Source of the DNA: Poriferisodalis sp965208555
Lineage (GTDB): Bacteria > Actinomycetota > Acidimicrobiia > Acidimicrobiales > Poriferisodalaceae
Length of the DNA stretch: 64,000 nt
Assembly (NCBI RefSeq): GCF_965208555.1
Contig: NZ_OZ242342.1
Location: 1,550,001-1,614,000, forward strand
Direction: 5' to 3'
Position numbers and translations under genes: made by a program. This document shows, one piece after another, positions 51,940 to 61,664 of this stretch. The notes under the pieces were generated by a model. The model was not told the origin of the DNA. It saw nothing but the letters and a program-made list of their open reading frames with translations, and did no database searches. Positions within the stretch are counted from its first letter, which is position 1. Each line of letters starts with the position of its first letter.

Positions 51940-54900
51940 GTGGCAGCGTCGTTCGTGCACCTGCACACCCACACCGAGTACTCCCTGCTCGACGGCGCGG
52001 CGCGCATCAACGAGGTCGTCGCAGCGGCGGCGGCCGACGGTCAGCCGGCGCTGGGCATCACCGACCACGGCAACATGTACGGGGTCCTGGACTTCTACCG
52101 GGCCTGCAAGGCGCACGGCATCAAGCCGGTCATCGGCACCGAGGCCTACATGGCGCTCGAGAGCCGCCACGAGCGCCCCAACCGCAACCGCGCCAAGAAC
52201 GCCAAGGTGGACGACACCGGCGACGACGGCGAGGGCGGGGGGAAGCTCTACTACCACCTGACGTTGCTGGCCCACAGCGATGCCGGCTACCGCAACCTGC
52301 TCAAGCTGGCCAGCCGCGCCTTCCTCGAGGGCTACTACTACAAGCCCCGGATGGACTGGGAGATGTTCGCCGACCACGCCGAGGGCCTGACGGCCACTAC
52401 CGGGTGTCTCGGCAGCGTCGTGCAGCAGGCCCTGCTGGCAGGCGACTACGACGAGGCCCGCCGCCGGGCCGGCCGCCTGCAGGACATCTTCGGGCGCGAC
52501 TCGCTGTATGTCGAGCTGCAGGACCACGGCATCGGCGCCCAGCATGAGTGCAACCCCCAGCTCTTGCAGATCGCGCACGACCTGGGCGCCCCGCTGCTGG
52601 CCACCAACGACCTGCACTACACCCACCAGCACGATGCGGTGGCGCACGACGCGCTGCTGTGCGTCCAGACCGGGTCGCTGCGCAGCGACCACGACCGCTT
52701 CAAGTTCCACGGCGACCAGCACTACCTCAAGAGCGCCGCCGAGATGCGGGCGGTGTTCAGCGAATTCCCCGAGGCGTGCGACAACACGCTGGCCATCGCC
52801 GACCGGGCCGAGACCAATATCGAGTTCGGACAGGTGCTGCTGCCGCACTTCGAGGTGCCCGCCCCCCACGCCGACGCCGACGCCTACCTGGGGCATCTGG
52901 CGTTCGAGGGGGCGAAGAAGCGCTGGGGCTCCAACGTGCCCGAGAGCACTGCCGCGCGCATCGCGTATGAGCTGCGGGTCATCTCCGACATGGGTTTCAG
53001 CAGCTACTTCCTGATCACCTGGGACCTCATCCGCCACGCCCGTGAGAGCAACATCCGGGTGGGGCCCGGGCGGGGCTCGGCGGCCGGCTGCGTGGTGGCT
53101 TACTGCCTGGGCATCACCGATCTCGACCCCATCAAGTACGGCTTGCTGTTCGAGCGGTTCCTGAACCCGGCCCGCATCTCGATGCCCGACATAGACATCG
53201 ACTTCGACGACCGCCACCGCGACGAGATGATCCACTACACGGCCCAGAAATACGGCCACGACCACGTCGCGCAGATCATCACCTTCTCCACCATCAAGGC
53301 ACGGGCGGCCGTGCGCGATGCGGCCCGGGTGCTGGGCAAGCCGTACTCGCTGGGCGACCGCATCTCCAAGGCCATGCCGCCGCTGATCATGGGCCGCGAC
53401 ACCCCGCTCGAGGCCTGCCTCGAACGCGACGACAAGCACGCCGACGGGTACGCGGCTGCGGCCGAGCTGCGCACCATGTACTCCACCGACGACGAGGTGC
53501 GTGAGGTGGTGGACGTGGCCCGCGGGCTCGAGGGCCTCATCCGCCAGGACTCGGTGCATGCCGCGGCGGTGGTGATCAGCCCCGAGCCGCTCACCGAGTA
53601 CCTGCCCATCCAGCGCAAGCCCGAGTCGGGCACCGACCCCGAACTGGCGCCGATTGTCACCCAGTTCGACATGGGCGGCGTGGAAGACCTGGGTCTGCTG
53701 AAGATGGACTTCCTGGGCCTGCGGACGCTGTCGATCATCGACGACGCCGTGCGGCTCGTCGAGCGCAGCACCGGCACACAGCTCGACATCGACTCGGTGC
53801 CGCTGGACGACGCCGCCACCTTCGCGCTGCTGTGCGCCGGCGACACGATGGGCGTGTTCCAGCTGGAGTCCACGCCGGTGCGCTCGCTGCTGCAGTCCAT
53901 GCGCCCCACCCGGTTCGAGGACATCTGCGCGCTGGTGGCGCTGTACCGGCCCGGCCCCATGGCCGCCGACATGCACAACAGCTACGCGCACCGCAAGAAC
54001 GGCCGCCAGCCCGCCACGCCGCCGCACCCCGACCTGGCCGAGCTGCTCGACGAGACCTACGGGCTGATGATCTACCAGGAGTCCATGATGCGGGTGGCCC
54101 AGGAGATCGCGGGCTACTCCATGGCCGAGGCCGACGACCTGCGCAAGGCGTGCGGCAAGAAGAACCGCGAGCAGATTGCCGAGCACCGCACCAAGTTCGT
54201 GGAAGGCAGCGTGGCCAAGGGCTACACCGAGGACCTGGGCAAGCAGCTCTTCGACATCATCGAGCCGTTCGCCGACTACGCGTTCAACAAGAGCCACGCC
54301 TTCGCCTACGGCCTGATCGCCTACCAGACGGCCTACCTGAAGGCCAACCACCGCACCGAGTTCCTGGCGGCCGTGCTGACCGGTTCCAAGCGCAATATCG
54401 ACAAGGCCGGCGTGTACCTGGCCGACTGCCGCCAGTCCGGCATCGACGTGCTGGTGCCCGACATCAACCGCTCCGAGCTGGACTTCGCCGCCCACGAGCG
54501 CACCATCCCGTTCGGGCTGTCGGCGGTGCGCAACGTGGGCCTGAAGGTGGCCGAGCCGATCCTCGCCGAGCGCGCCGCCAACGGACCGTTTGCCGACTTC
54601 GAGGACTACTGCATGCGTGTGCCGCGCGAGGTGCTCAACAAGCGGTTCACCGAGTCGCTCATCAAGGCGGGCGCCTTCGAGACCTGCGGGCACAGCCGGG
54701 GCGGGCTGCTGGCGGTGTTCGAGCAGATCGTCGAGTCGGCGCTGCGACGGCGCGAAGAGGACGCTGCCGGGGTGCAGTCGCTGTTCGCGGGCGGCAACGG
54801 CCACGCCAGTGCCGGCGGCGACGCTGAAGGTCCCAGCTTTGACGAGCGCATCGAGATCCCCGACATCGAGGCCTCCGAGCGCGACACGCTGGCCTGGGAG

Positions 54901-55500
54901 AAGGAGCTGCTGGGGCTGTACGTGTCCGACCATCCGCTGCGCGGCGGCGAGGCGCAGCTGCGGCGCTCGGTGACCTGCTCGGTGAGCGGTCTGGGCGATC
55001 TGGCGCCCAACCCCGACGGCGGCCAGCAGTGGGTGACGCTGGGCGGCGTGGTGCAGAGCCTGCAGCGCCGCTACACGCGCGGCGGCGATCCGATGGCCCG
55101 ATTCATGCTCGAGGACCTGTCCGGCTCCATCGAGGTGACGCTGTTCCCCAAGGGGTTCGCTGCCGCCGGCGCGACGCTCGCCGAGGACGCCGTGGTGCTG
55201 GTGCGGGGCCGGCCCGACCGCCGGGGCGAGGGCGAGACGGCATTCCTGGCCAACGAGGTGGAGGCGCTGGAGCTGCGCAAGGGCCCGGTGCCCGTGTCGT
55301 TGAATGTGGAACGGGTCGACATCGACGAGCACTGGCTGGAGGCGTTCGAGCGGATGCTGTCGGAGTGCCCGGGCGATGCGCCCGTGCACATACGGGTGGG
55401 CGGCTCGGTGGTGCAGTTGCCCGAATCGCGCTGGGTCGACGCCACCACGCTCGCTGGTCCGTTGCGGGAACTGCTCGGCGCCGACGCCGTGCGCACCTAG
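51940..55500 (+). CDS. dnaE: DNA polymerase III alpha subunit
   Basis: This is the 1186-residue replicative polymerase. The GTG at 51940 (VAASFVHLHTHTEYSLLDGA) follows AGGAG at 51931-51935; the frame is open far upstream, opposite the HD-domain gene, but that part is shadow. The PHP domain starts at HLHTHTEYSLLDG, and palm aspartates are in PDIDIDFDDRHRDEM, preceded by GPGRGSAAGCVVAYCLGITD. Further blocks are FNKSHAFAYGLIAYQTAYLK and, at the C-terminus, an OB-fold (VTLGGVVQSLQRRYTRGGD). The length matches actinobacterial DnaE1. An Ala/Gly/Glu-rich spacer lies near residue 960. Confidence 0.96.
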   Translation: MAASFVHLHTHTEYSLLDGAARINEVVAAAAADGQPALGITDHGNMYGVLDFYRACKAHGIKPVIGTEAYMALESRHERPNRNRAKNAKVDDTGDDGEGGGKLYYHLTLLAHSDAGYRNLLKLASRAFLEGYYYKPRMDWEMFADHAEGLTATTGCLGSVVQQALLAGDYDEARRRAGRLQDIFGRDSLYVELQDHGIGAQHECNPQLLQIAHDLGAPLLATNDLHYTHQHDAVAHDALLCVQTGSLRSDHDRFKFHGDQHYLKSAAEMRAVFSEFPEACDNTLAIADRAETNIEFGQVLLPHFEVPAPHADADAYLGHLAFEGAKKRWGSNVPESTAARIAYELRVISDMGFSSYFLITWDLIRHARESNIRVGPGRGSAAGCVVAYCLGITDLDPIKYGLLFERFLNPARISMPDIDIDFDDRHRDEMIHYTAQKYGHDHVAQIITFSTIKARAAVRDAARVLGKPYSLGDRISKAMPPLIMGRDTPLEACLERDDKHADGYAAAAELRTMYSTDDEVREVVDVARGLEGLIRQDSVHAAAVVISPEPLTEYLPIQRKPESGTDPELAPIVTQFDMGGVEDLGLLKMDFLGLRTLSIIDDAVRLVERSTGTQLDIDSVPLDDAATFALLCAGDTMGVFQLESTPVRSLLQSMRPTRFEDICALVALYRPGPMAADMHNSYAHRKNGRQPATPPHPDLAELLDETYGLMIYQESMMRVAQEIAGYSMAEADDLRKACGKKNREQIAEHRTKFVEGSVAKGYTEDLGKQLFDIIEPFADYAFNKSHAFAYGLIAYQTAYLKANHRTEFLAAVLTGSKRNIDKAGVYLADCRQSGIDVLVPDINRSELDFAAHERTIPFGLSAVRNVGLKVAEPILAERAANGPFADFEDYCMRVPREVLNKRFTESLIKAGAFETCGHSRGGLLAVFEQIVESALRRREEDAAGVQSLFAGGNGHASAGGDAEGPSFDERIEIPDIEASERDTLAWEKELLGLYVSDHPLRGGEAQLRRSVTCSVSGLGDLAPNPDGGQQWVTLGGVVQSLQRRYTRGGDPMARFMLEDLSGSIEVTLFPKGFAAAGATLAEDAVVLVRGRPDRRGEGETAFLANEVEALELRKGPVPVSLNVERVDIDEHWLEAFERMLSECPGDAPVHIRVGGSVVQLPESRWVDATTLAGPLRELLGADAVRT

Positions 55501-55626
55501 CCGGCGGCAGGGTCGCTCCGCCACGACCGAGCCGGGCCACTAGTCTTCCCCGTTGGCTGCGAGCGCGGCCGAACCCCCTTCTCGGACCGCGGCATCGGCC
55601 GCTGAACAGTTTCTTCAGGAGCACTC

Positions 55627-55806
55627 ATGGGCAGCAACGCCGATACCCGCAAGGTCGACGGGAAGTCGCTCGAGGACCCGTACAAGATGATGGTGCCGTT
55701 CGCGAAGTTCAAGAGCTTCCAGTTTGCGGACAAGCTCTGGGTGCTGGCCGGCTTGCTGTTCCTGATCGTCCTCATCAACATCGTGTTCTCCGGCGGCGGG
55801 AGATAG
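55627..55806 (+). CDS. Small single-span membrane protein (59 residues)
   Basis: A 59-residue frame with a clear ribosome-binding site (CAGGAG, 7 bases before the ATG at 55627). The first 36 residues are hydrophilic and basic (DTRKVDGKSLEDPYK, then KFKSFQFADK). Residues 37-54 (LWVLAGLLFLIVLINIVF) form one transmembrane helix, and it ends GGGR with a TAG stop. The gene is easily missed because it is short, but codon composition, ribosome-binding site and topology support it. No family recognised. It lies between dnaE and thrS on the same strand; a 6-bp hairpin follows. Confidence 0.7.
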   Translation: MGSNADTRKVDGKSLEDPYKMMVPFAKFKSFQFADKLWVLAGLLFLIVLINIVFSGGGR

Positions 55807-55835
55807 TTGCTGCGGCATGCCGCCCCAGAAAATGA

Positions 55836-55857
55836 GACCGGTTCGACGAATCCGGTC
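55836..55857 (+). terminator. Weak hairpin before thrS
   Basis: GACCGG (55836-55841) pairs with CCGGTC (55852-55857) around a 10-base loop, 29 bp after the small membrane protein and 29 bp before thrS. No T-run. Could be a weak terminator or leader hairpin. Confidence 0.35.
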
Positions 55858-55886
55858 TGGTAAGCCGGGTTCGTGAGTGCAGTCCG

Positions 55887-57908
55887 ATGAGCGACCTCAG
55901 CGAGGCCTCCGCAGCCGCGGTCAATGTGGTGCTGCCCGACGGGCAGAACCGCGAGCTGCCCGCAGGCGCCACGGGTGCCGACCTTGCCGCGTCGCTGGGG
56001 CGGCGCGCCGCCAAGGATGCGCTGATCGCGGTGGCCGACGGCGAGCAGCTCGACCTGAACCGGCCCTTGCCCGACGGCGCCTCGGTGTCGCTGGTATTCG
56101 GTTCCTCGGACGAGGGACTCGAAGTGCTGCGCCACTCCACCGCGCATGTGCTGGCCCAGGCGGTGCTGCGGCTCTACCCGGGCGCCACCTTCTCGATCGG
56201 GCCGCCGATCACTGACGGCTTCTATTACGACTTCGACTTGGGGGCTGACGAGGGCGGACGGCCGCGGACATTCTCCGACGAGGATCTCGAGGCCATCGAG
56301 GCCGACATGCGCGCGATCGTGGCGGCACGGCAGCCGTTCATCCGGGCAGAGGTGGACCGGGCTGCGGCGGATGAGCTGTTCGCCGACCATCCCTACAAGA
56401 TCGAGATTCTCGACGGCGAAGCCGACGACCCCGCGTCGGGTCCCGAAGGCGGGGTCATCACCACCTACCGCAACACCGACGAGTTCGTGGACCTGTGCCG
56501 CGGCCCGCACGTGCCTGACACCGGGCGGCTGGGTCATTTCAAGCTGATGCGCGTGGCGGGGGCGTACTGGCGGGGCGACGAGAACCGCCAGATGCTGCAG
56601 CGCATCTACGGCACCGCGTGGGGCTCGAAGGCCGAGCTGGCCGCCCACCTGGAACGGCTGGAGGAAGCCGCCAAGCGAGACCACCGGCGGCTGGTGACCG
56701 ACTTGGATCTGCTGAGCTTCCCTGCCGAGCTGGGCGGCGGGCTGGCGGTGTGGCACCCGAAGGGCGCTGTGGTCCGCAGGATCATGGAGGACTACAGCCG
56801 CGACCGCCACGAAGCGGGCGGCTACGAGTTCGTCTACACGCCCCACCTGGCCAACGCCCGGCTGTTCGAGACCTCAGGCCACCTCGACTTCTACGCCGAG
56901 GGCATGTACCCGCCGATGGAGATGGACAACGGCGTCTACTACCCCAAGCCGATGAACTGCCCCATGCACTGCCTGATCTTCAACCAGCGCCAGCGCTCGT
57001 ACCGGGAGCTGCCGCTGCGGCTGTTCGAGCTGGGCACCGTGTACCGCTACGAGCGCTCGGGCACCCTGCACGGGCTGATGCGGATCAGGGGCTTCACCCA
57101 GGACGACAGCCACCTGTATGTGGCACCCGAGCAGCTGGGCGACGAGATCGAGCGCCTGCTGGACTTCGTGCTGTCGGTGCTGGCTGCGTTCGGCTTCGAC
57201 GACTTCGAGTTCAAGCTGTCCACGCAGGATCCAGAGAAATACGTGGGCGATGACGAGGGCTGGCAGCGGGCGACCGCAGCGCTGCGGTCCGCGCTGGATC
57301 GGCGCGGGCACGACTACACCGAGGCAGAGGGCGAGGCGGCGTTCTACGGGCCGAAGATCGACATCGACGTGCTCGACGCGATCGGGCGCTCGTGGCAGCT
57401 GTCCACCATCCAGGTCGACTTCAACCTGCCCGAACGGTTCAACCTGCGCTACACCGGCGCCGACGGCGAGGTGCACCGGCCGATCATGATCCACCGGGCG
57501 CTGCTCGGCTCGATCGAGCGGTTCTTCGGCGTGATGGTGGAGCACTATGCGGGTGCGTTCCCACCGTGGTTGGCACCCACCCAGGCCGTGGTGATGGGCG
57601 TGCGTGCCGACCACGACGCGTTCGCGTCGCAGGTGGCAGCGCAGCTCACCGAGGCCGGATTCCGGGCCGAGACCGTGCCGGCAGACGACCCGCTGGGCGC
57701 GCGCATCCGGCGAGCCAAGCTCGAAAAGGTGCCCTATGTGCTGGTGGTGGGCGACGACGACGTGGCGGCGGGCACGGTGGGCGTGAACCCGCGCGGGCAG
57801 CCGGTGCAGCGCGACGTGCCGCTGGCGGAGTTCATGGCGCAGCTGGCCGACGAGGTGGAACGCAAGGCCGTCGACGTGAGTGCGGCCACGGACCCGGACG
57901 GCAGCTGA
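55887..57908 (+). CDS. thrS: Threonine--tRNA ligase
   Basis: This is a 673-residue class II synthetase. The N-terminal TGS domain is residues 1-75. The editing domain follows, with HSTAHVLAQAVLRLYPGATF, and ends at YWRGDENRQMLQRIYGTAW. The catalytic core has YYPKPMNCPMHCLIF (zinc Cys), YERSGTLHGLMRIRGFTQDD (motif 2), DDSHLYVAPEQ (zinc His) and IMIHRALLGSIERF (zinc His and motif 3). The C-terminal anticodon-binding domain ends PRGQPVQRDVPLAEFM. All catalytic residues look intact. The leader before the ATG is only 80 bp from the preceding gene, too short for a T-box. It should charge, among others, tRNA-Thr(CGT) at 8893-8964. Confidence 0.95.
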   Translation: MSDLSEASAAAVNVVLPDGQNRELPAGATGADLAASLGRRAAKDALIAVADGEQLDLNRPLPDGASVSLVFGSSDEGLEVLRHSTAHVLAQAVLRLYPGATFSIGPPITDGFYYDFDLGADEGGRPRTFSDEDLEAIEADMRAIVAARQPFIRAEVDRAAADELFADHPYKIEILDGEADDPASGPEGGVITTYRNTDEFVDLCRGPHVPDTGRLGHFKLMRVAGAYWRGDENRQMLQRIYGTAWGSKAELAAHLERLEEAAKRDHRRLVTDLDLLSFPAELGGGLAVWHPKGAVVRRIMEDYSRDRHEAGGYEFVYTPHLANARLFETSGHLDFYAEGMYPPMEMDNGVYYPKPMNCPMHCLIFNQRQRSYRELPLRLFELGTVYRYERSGTLHGLMRIRGFTQDDSHLYVAPEQLGDEIERLLDFVLSVLAAFGFDDFEFKLSTQDPEKYVGDDEGWQRATAALRSALDRRGHDYTEAEGEAAFYGPKIDIDVLDAIGRSWQLSTIQVDFNLPERFNLRYTGADGEVHRPIMIHRALLGSIERFFGVMVEHYAGAFPPWLAPTQAVVMGVRADHDAFASQVAAQLTEAGFRAETVPADDPLGARIRRAKLEKVPYVLVVGDDDVAAGTVGVNPRGQPVQRDVPLAEFMAQLADEVERKAVDVSAATDPDGS

Positions 57909-57924
57909 GGCTCGGCGGGCGGGC

Positions 57925-59100
57925 GTGCAGGCACTGGTCTTCGAGCGCAAGGAGCTGCGGTTCGCCGCGGCGATGGCTGCGGGGAAGCTGAAGCCCGGCT
58001 CGGGTGCGGGCGTCGGCCCGCTGCGGCTGACCGAGATGGATCCGCCGGACCTGCCCGGCGACGGCTGGCAGTACGTGGAGCCGGCCTTGTCGGGCATCTG
58101 CGGGTCGGACCTGGCGACGGTGGACGGCAAGGTGTCGCGCTACTTCGAGCCGCTGGTGTCGTTCCCGTTCGTGCCCGGCCACGAGGTGGTGGGGCACACC
58201 GAAGACGGCACCCGGGTAGTGCTGGAGCCGGTGCTGGGCCACGAGGCGCACGGCTTCGCCCCGCCGTGGCCCGACGCCGCCCCTGCCGACGGCGACGACT
58301 ACGGCCACCTGATCGGCGGCGAGATCGAGGCCGGCTTGCAGACCGGGTCGTGCGCCTCCACCGGGGGCGGCTGGTCGGAGATGTTCGCTGCGCACGAATC
58401 GCAGCTGCATTCGTTGGGCTCGCTGGGCCCCGAGGATCTGTCCGACGAGGCGGCGGTGATGATCGAGCCGACGGCGGCAGGCGTGCATGCCGCGCTGCGG
58501 TCGGGTGTGACCGAGGGCGGCACGGCAGCGGTGATCGGCGCCGGCACCATGGGCCTGGTGGCGGTGGCAGCGCTGCGCCAGCTCACCGGCGTGGCGGCGA
58601 TCGTGGTGGGCGCGCGCTACAGCCACCAGCGCCGCCTGGCCCGCGAGCTGGGCGCCGACCTGGCCGTGTCGCCCGACGAGCTGGGCCGGGCCGTGCGCCG
58701 GGCGGCCGGCACCCGGGTGATCGGCGAGACGCTGGGTTCGGGCACGCACGTCACCATCGACGCGGTGGCCTCATCGCAGTCGCTGACCGACGCCATCGCC
58801 CTCACCCGGCCCCGCGGCCGCGTGGTGGTGCTGGGCATGCCCGCCAACGTCGAGCTGAACCTGTCGGCGCTGTGGCACCGCGAGACCGAGCTGGTCGGTG
58901 CGTACTGCTATGGCACCGAGCCGAGGCTTGACGGGGGCCACACCTTCGAAGCCGCCATCAAGCTGGTGCGCGACTGTGACTTGGGCCGCCTGGTGTCCGC
59001 GCTGTACCCGCTGGAGGAGTACCGCAACGCCCTCGAGCACGCCGCCAACGCCGGCGCCCGAGGCTCCACCAAGATCGCCTTCGACCTCCGCCAAGGCTGA
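57925..59100 (+). CDS. Zinc-dependent alcohol dehydrogenase (MDR family)
   Basis: This 391-residue protein starts at GTG 57925 (VQALVFERKELRFAAAMAAG), 16 bp after thrS ends. Catalytic zinc ligands are the Cys in LSGICGSDLATVDGK and the His/Glu in FVPGHEVVGH. The Rossmann motif is VIGAGTMGLVAVAALRQL. Two features are unusual: a 60-residue segment (VLGHEAHGFAPPWPDAAP to LIGGEIEAGLQTG) occupies the structural-zinc loop, with only one Cys left (SCAST), so the structural zinc is probably lost. Otherwise it is a normal medium-chain dehydrogenase; the substrate is unknown. It probably shares the thrS transcript. Confidence 0.87.
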   Translation: MQALVFERKELRFAAAMAAGKLKPGSGAGVGPLRLTEMDPPDLPGDGWQYVEPALSGICGSDLATVDGKVSRYFEPLVSFPFVPGHEVVGHTEDGTRVVLEPVLGHEAHGFAPPWPDAAPADGDDYGHLIGGEIEAGLQTGSCASTGGGWSEMFAAHESQLHSLGSLGPEDLSDEAAVMIEPTAAGVHAALRSGVTEGGTAAVIGAGTMGLVAVAALRQLTGVAAIVVGARYSHQRRLARELGADLAVSPDELGRAVRRAAGTRVIGETLGSGTHVTIDAVASSQSLTDAIALTRPRGRVVVLGMPANVELNLSALWHRETELVGAYCYGTEPRLDGGHTFEAAIKLVRDCDLGRLVSALYPLEEYRNALEHAANAGARGSTKIAFDLRQG

Positions 59101-59148
59101 GCGCTGTCGGGCATTCGAGCTGGGGGATTGTTGGATATTGCGCGGCTC

Positions 59149-59224
59149 AGGTCAAGGACATGGGCAGTGGAATCTCTCAGGGAGTCCATAGGGAACCCTC
59201 AGCCAAATGACGTTCCCCTGACCT
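59149..59224. repeat. Nested inverted repeats upstream of the peroxidase
   Basis: AGGTCA (59149-59154) pairs with TGACCT (59219-59224), and inside it GGGAAC (59191-59196) pairs with GTTCCC (59212-59217). These lie in the roughly 270-bp gap between the alcohol dehydrogenase and the peroxidase gene. Confidence 0.45.
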
Positions 59225-59296
59225 AGCGGCACCGTTACGGTTCGGCGCTCAGCCTCCGACCACAGCATGGGGAAGTTGCATCCCCGAGCGGTGGAC

Positions 59297-59323
59297 GGGG
59301 GCTGTTGTGATTTCACATCCCCC
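59297..59323. promoter_or_regulatory. Composite hairpin/operator before the peroxidase gene
   Basis: GGGGG (59297-59301) and CCCCC (59319-59323) enclose TGTGA-TT-TCACA (59306-59317). The inner repeat is shaped like a regulator half-site pair with a short spacer. It lies 48-74 bp before the GTG start of the peroxidase and is a candidate operator or leader hairpin. Confidence 0.4.
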
Positions 59324-59370
59324 ATCAGAGGCAGCGGCCCGGTCGCATCGTCTCAAGGAGCGCGTCCCCC

Positions 59371-61581
59371 GTGCGATACCTGCCCCCGTTCCGTCGCCTC
59401 GTCGCGCCTGCAGTCACGTTGGGCCTCGTCTTGGCAGTGGCTGCGCCGCCCCTGCAGAGCCGAGCCCTCAGCGTCGAGCGGACCGACGACGGCACCGCTC
59501 CGGTCGGCGCAGTCGTCGACGACATCGACGACGAGGATGCTCTCGACTGGGTTCCTGACGGGGGCAGCAGCGTCTGGGAGGCAGACCTGACGGTCGGAAG
59601 CATCGCGGGCCGACTCGGGTACAGATCATCGCTGGGCGGTGATCTCACCGATGCCTCCTTCACCTGGAACGAAGCGGATCACTCGGTGCAGGGTGCCACC
59701 TTCACCCCGGCGACCTCAGGCGCCGGCATCGGCGCGGTCAGCTTCACCGTCGCGCCAGAGCTGTCCGACGAGACCAACGCGCTGCGGCTGCGGCTCGGTG
59801 CGCTCGGACTCAACCTTGCCGACGCCACGATCGACGCTGGGACCTACACCTGGGACGACGTCGAGATCGACTGGGAGCGCGGCGACACGATTGCGATCAG
59901 CTTGGAGGAATTCCCGCAGAGCTTCACGCCCCGGGCATTCGACGGCCGACGCAACAACGCCGCCAATCCGACCTGGGGCTCGGCGGGCATCGCATTGCTG
60001 AAGAAAGCCGCCGACGCCTACGCCGACGGGGTGTCGACGCCGACGACGGGACGGCCGAACGCCCGCACCATCAGCAACGTCGTCTTCGCCCAGGACGAAT
60101 CGGTGACGCACATCGTGGGGGGCAGCGACCTGGTGTGGCAGTGGGGACAGTTCATCGATCACGACATCACTTTGAGCCCCGACAACCTCGGCGAAGTGTT
60201 CTCGATTGCTGTGCCGAGCGGCGACTCGGTGTTCGACCCCATGGGCGCCGGCGAGATGACGATCGAGCTGCACCGCTCCGCGGCAGATGCCAGCACGGGC
60301 ACCGGCACCGGCAATCCTCGCCGGCAGATCAACGCGCTCACCGCGTTCGTCGACGGCTCGCAGGTGTACGGCTCAGACCGCGCCCGGGCCGGCGCGCTGC
60401 GCACCAACGACGGCACCGGCAAGCTCAACACCTCGGGCGGCGGCAAGTTCCTGCCTTACAACACGCAAGGACTCGACAACGAGGGCGGGGCGCACCGCAC
60501 CAACCTGTTCGTGGCCGGAGATCTGCGGGTCAACGAGCAGATCGGCCTGATCGCGATGCACACGCTGTTCGTGCGCGAGCACAACCGGCTGGCCGACCTC
60601 ATCGCTGCTGAGAATCCCGACCTCAGCGGCGACGAGATCTACGAACTGGCGCGCAAGATCGTCGGCGCTGTGATCCAGAACATCACCTACAGCGAGTTCC
60701 TGCCATTGCTGCTGGGTCCCGACGCGCTCGGCACCTACGCGGGCTACGACGCCGACGTCGATGCGACCATTGCCAGCGAGTTCTCGGCCGCGTCCTACCG
60801 GGTCGGCCACACGCTGCTGTCGTCGAATCTGCACCTGCTGGACGGCGGCGGCGAGTCCGCCCACGTGGAGCTCCGCGAAGCATTCTTCCGCCCGGCGTTC
60901 TACGACGATCACGACATCGCCGAGGTGCTGCGGGGCTTCGCTTCCCAGCAGGCCCAGAACGTGGACGCGCTGGTCATCGACGATGTCCGCAACTTCCTGA
61001 TGCGGGGACCCGGCGGACCCGTGTTCGATCTGGCGGCGCTGAACATCCAGCGTGGGCGCGACCACGGCCTCAGCGACTTCAACACCGTGCGCGAGGCCTA
61101 CGGCTTGGACCCGGTGACCGGCTTCGCCGACATCAGCTCCGACGCGAACGTCCAGCAGGCCCTCGCTGACGCCTACGGCGACGTCGACGATCTGGACCTG
61201 TGGCCTGCCGCGCTGGCCGAAGACCATGCCGAGGGCGCATCGGTCGGCGAGACGCTGCAGGCCGTCATCGGCGACCAGTTCCGGCGCCTGCGTGACGGCG
61301 ACCGCTTCTGGTTCGAGAATGACCCGTTCTTCGTGGCCAACACCGGCCTGCTCGACGAGGTGCGCGGCACCACCCTTGCCGACGTCATTCGCCGCAACAC
61401 GTCCGTCGGGAGCGAGATGAGCGACAACGTCTTTGTCGTACCGGATGGCAGCGCAACCGCGAACGGCGCGGCGTCTGCCATCGGCGCTGCATTGGACAGC
61501 GCCGGCAGTCTCGGCGAGCTGGTCGCTCGACAGCCCGCACCGGCGACGGTCACGTACACGCCGCCGCTGGTCTTCTACTAG
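59371..61581 (+). CDS. Secreted animal-type heme peroxidase
   Basis: This is a 736-residue peroxidase of the cyclooxygenase-peroxidase superfamily. The GTG at 59371 has AAGGAG ten bases upstream. Residues 1-33 form a signal peptide (LVAPAVTLGLVLAVAAPPLQS). An N-terminal beta-rich extension of about 150 residues precedes the catalytic domain. That domain has the distal His in WQWGQFIDHDITLSP, NALTAFVDGSQVYGSDR, HTLFVREHNRLAD, the proximal His in SAASYRVGHTLLSSN and QRGRDHGLSDFNTVREAYGL. All key residues are present, so it is probably active with heme and H2O2 outside the cell. Bacterial homologs are sporadic. The physiological substrate is unknown. Confidence 0.9.
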   Translation: MRYLPPFRRLVAPAVTLGLVLAVAAPPLQSRALSVERTDDGTAPVGAVVDDIDDEDALDWVPDGGSSVWEADLTVGSIAGRLGYRSSLGGDLTDASFTWNEADHSVQGATFTPATSGAGIGAVSFTVAPELSDETNALRLRLGALGLNLADATIDAGTYTWDDVEIDWERGDTIAISLEEFPQSFTPRAFDGRRNNAANPTWGSAGIALLKKAADAYADGVSTPTTGRPNARTISNVVFAQDESVTHIVGGSDLVWQWGQFIDHDITLSPDNLGEVFSIAVPSGDSVFDPMGAGEMTIELHRSAADASTGTGTGNPRRQINALTAFVDGSQVYGSDRARAGALRTNDGTGKLNTSGGGKFLPYNTQGLDNEGGAHRTNLFVAGDLRVNEQIGLIAMHTLFVREHNRLADLIAAENPDLSGDEIYELARKIVGAVIQNITYSEFLPLLLGPDALGTYAGYDADVDATIASEFSAASYRVGHTLLSSNLHLLDGGGESAHVELREAFFRPAFYDDHDIAEVLRGFASQQAQNVDALVIDDVRNFLMRGPGGPVFDLAALNIQRGRDHGLSDFNTVREAYGLDPVTGFADISSDANVQQALADAYGDVDDLDLWPAALAEDHAEGASVGETLQAVIGDQFRRLRDGDRFWFENDPFFVANTGLLDEVRGTTLADVIRRNTSVGSEMSDNVFVVPDGSATANGAASAIGAALDSAGSLGELVARQPAPATVTYTPPLVFY

Positions 61582-61664
61582 CCGTCGAGTGGGCGGGGGT
61601 CGGCGCAGACCCGGTGTCACCGCGGAGACAGGGTTCGTCTGCCCGCAGCTGGCAGGCTGTCCCG

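Noticed and set aside
51895..55524. A 1209-codon minus-strand open frame opposite dnaE
   Set aside because: It is an antisense shadow of dnaE codon bias: His/Val/Gln/Gly-rich, no domain, no start site. dnaE on the plus strand is unambiguous.
55807..55886. T-box leader in front of thrS
   Set aside because: The gap is only 80 bp and lacks a T-box core sequence or specifier stem; only a 6-bp hairpin is present.
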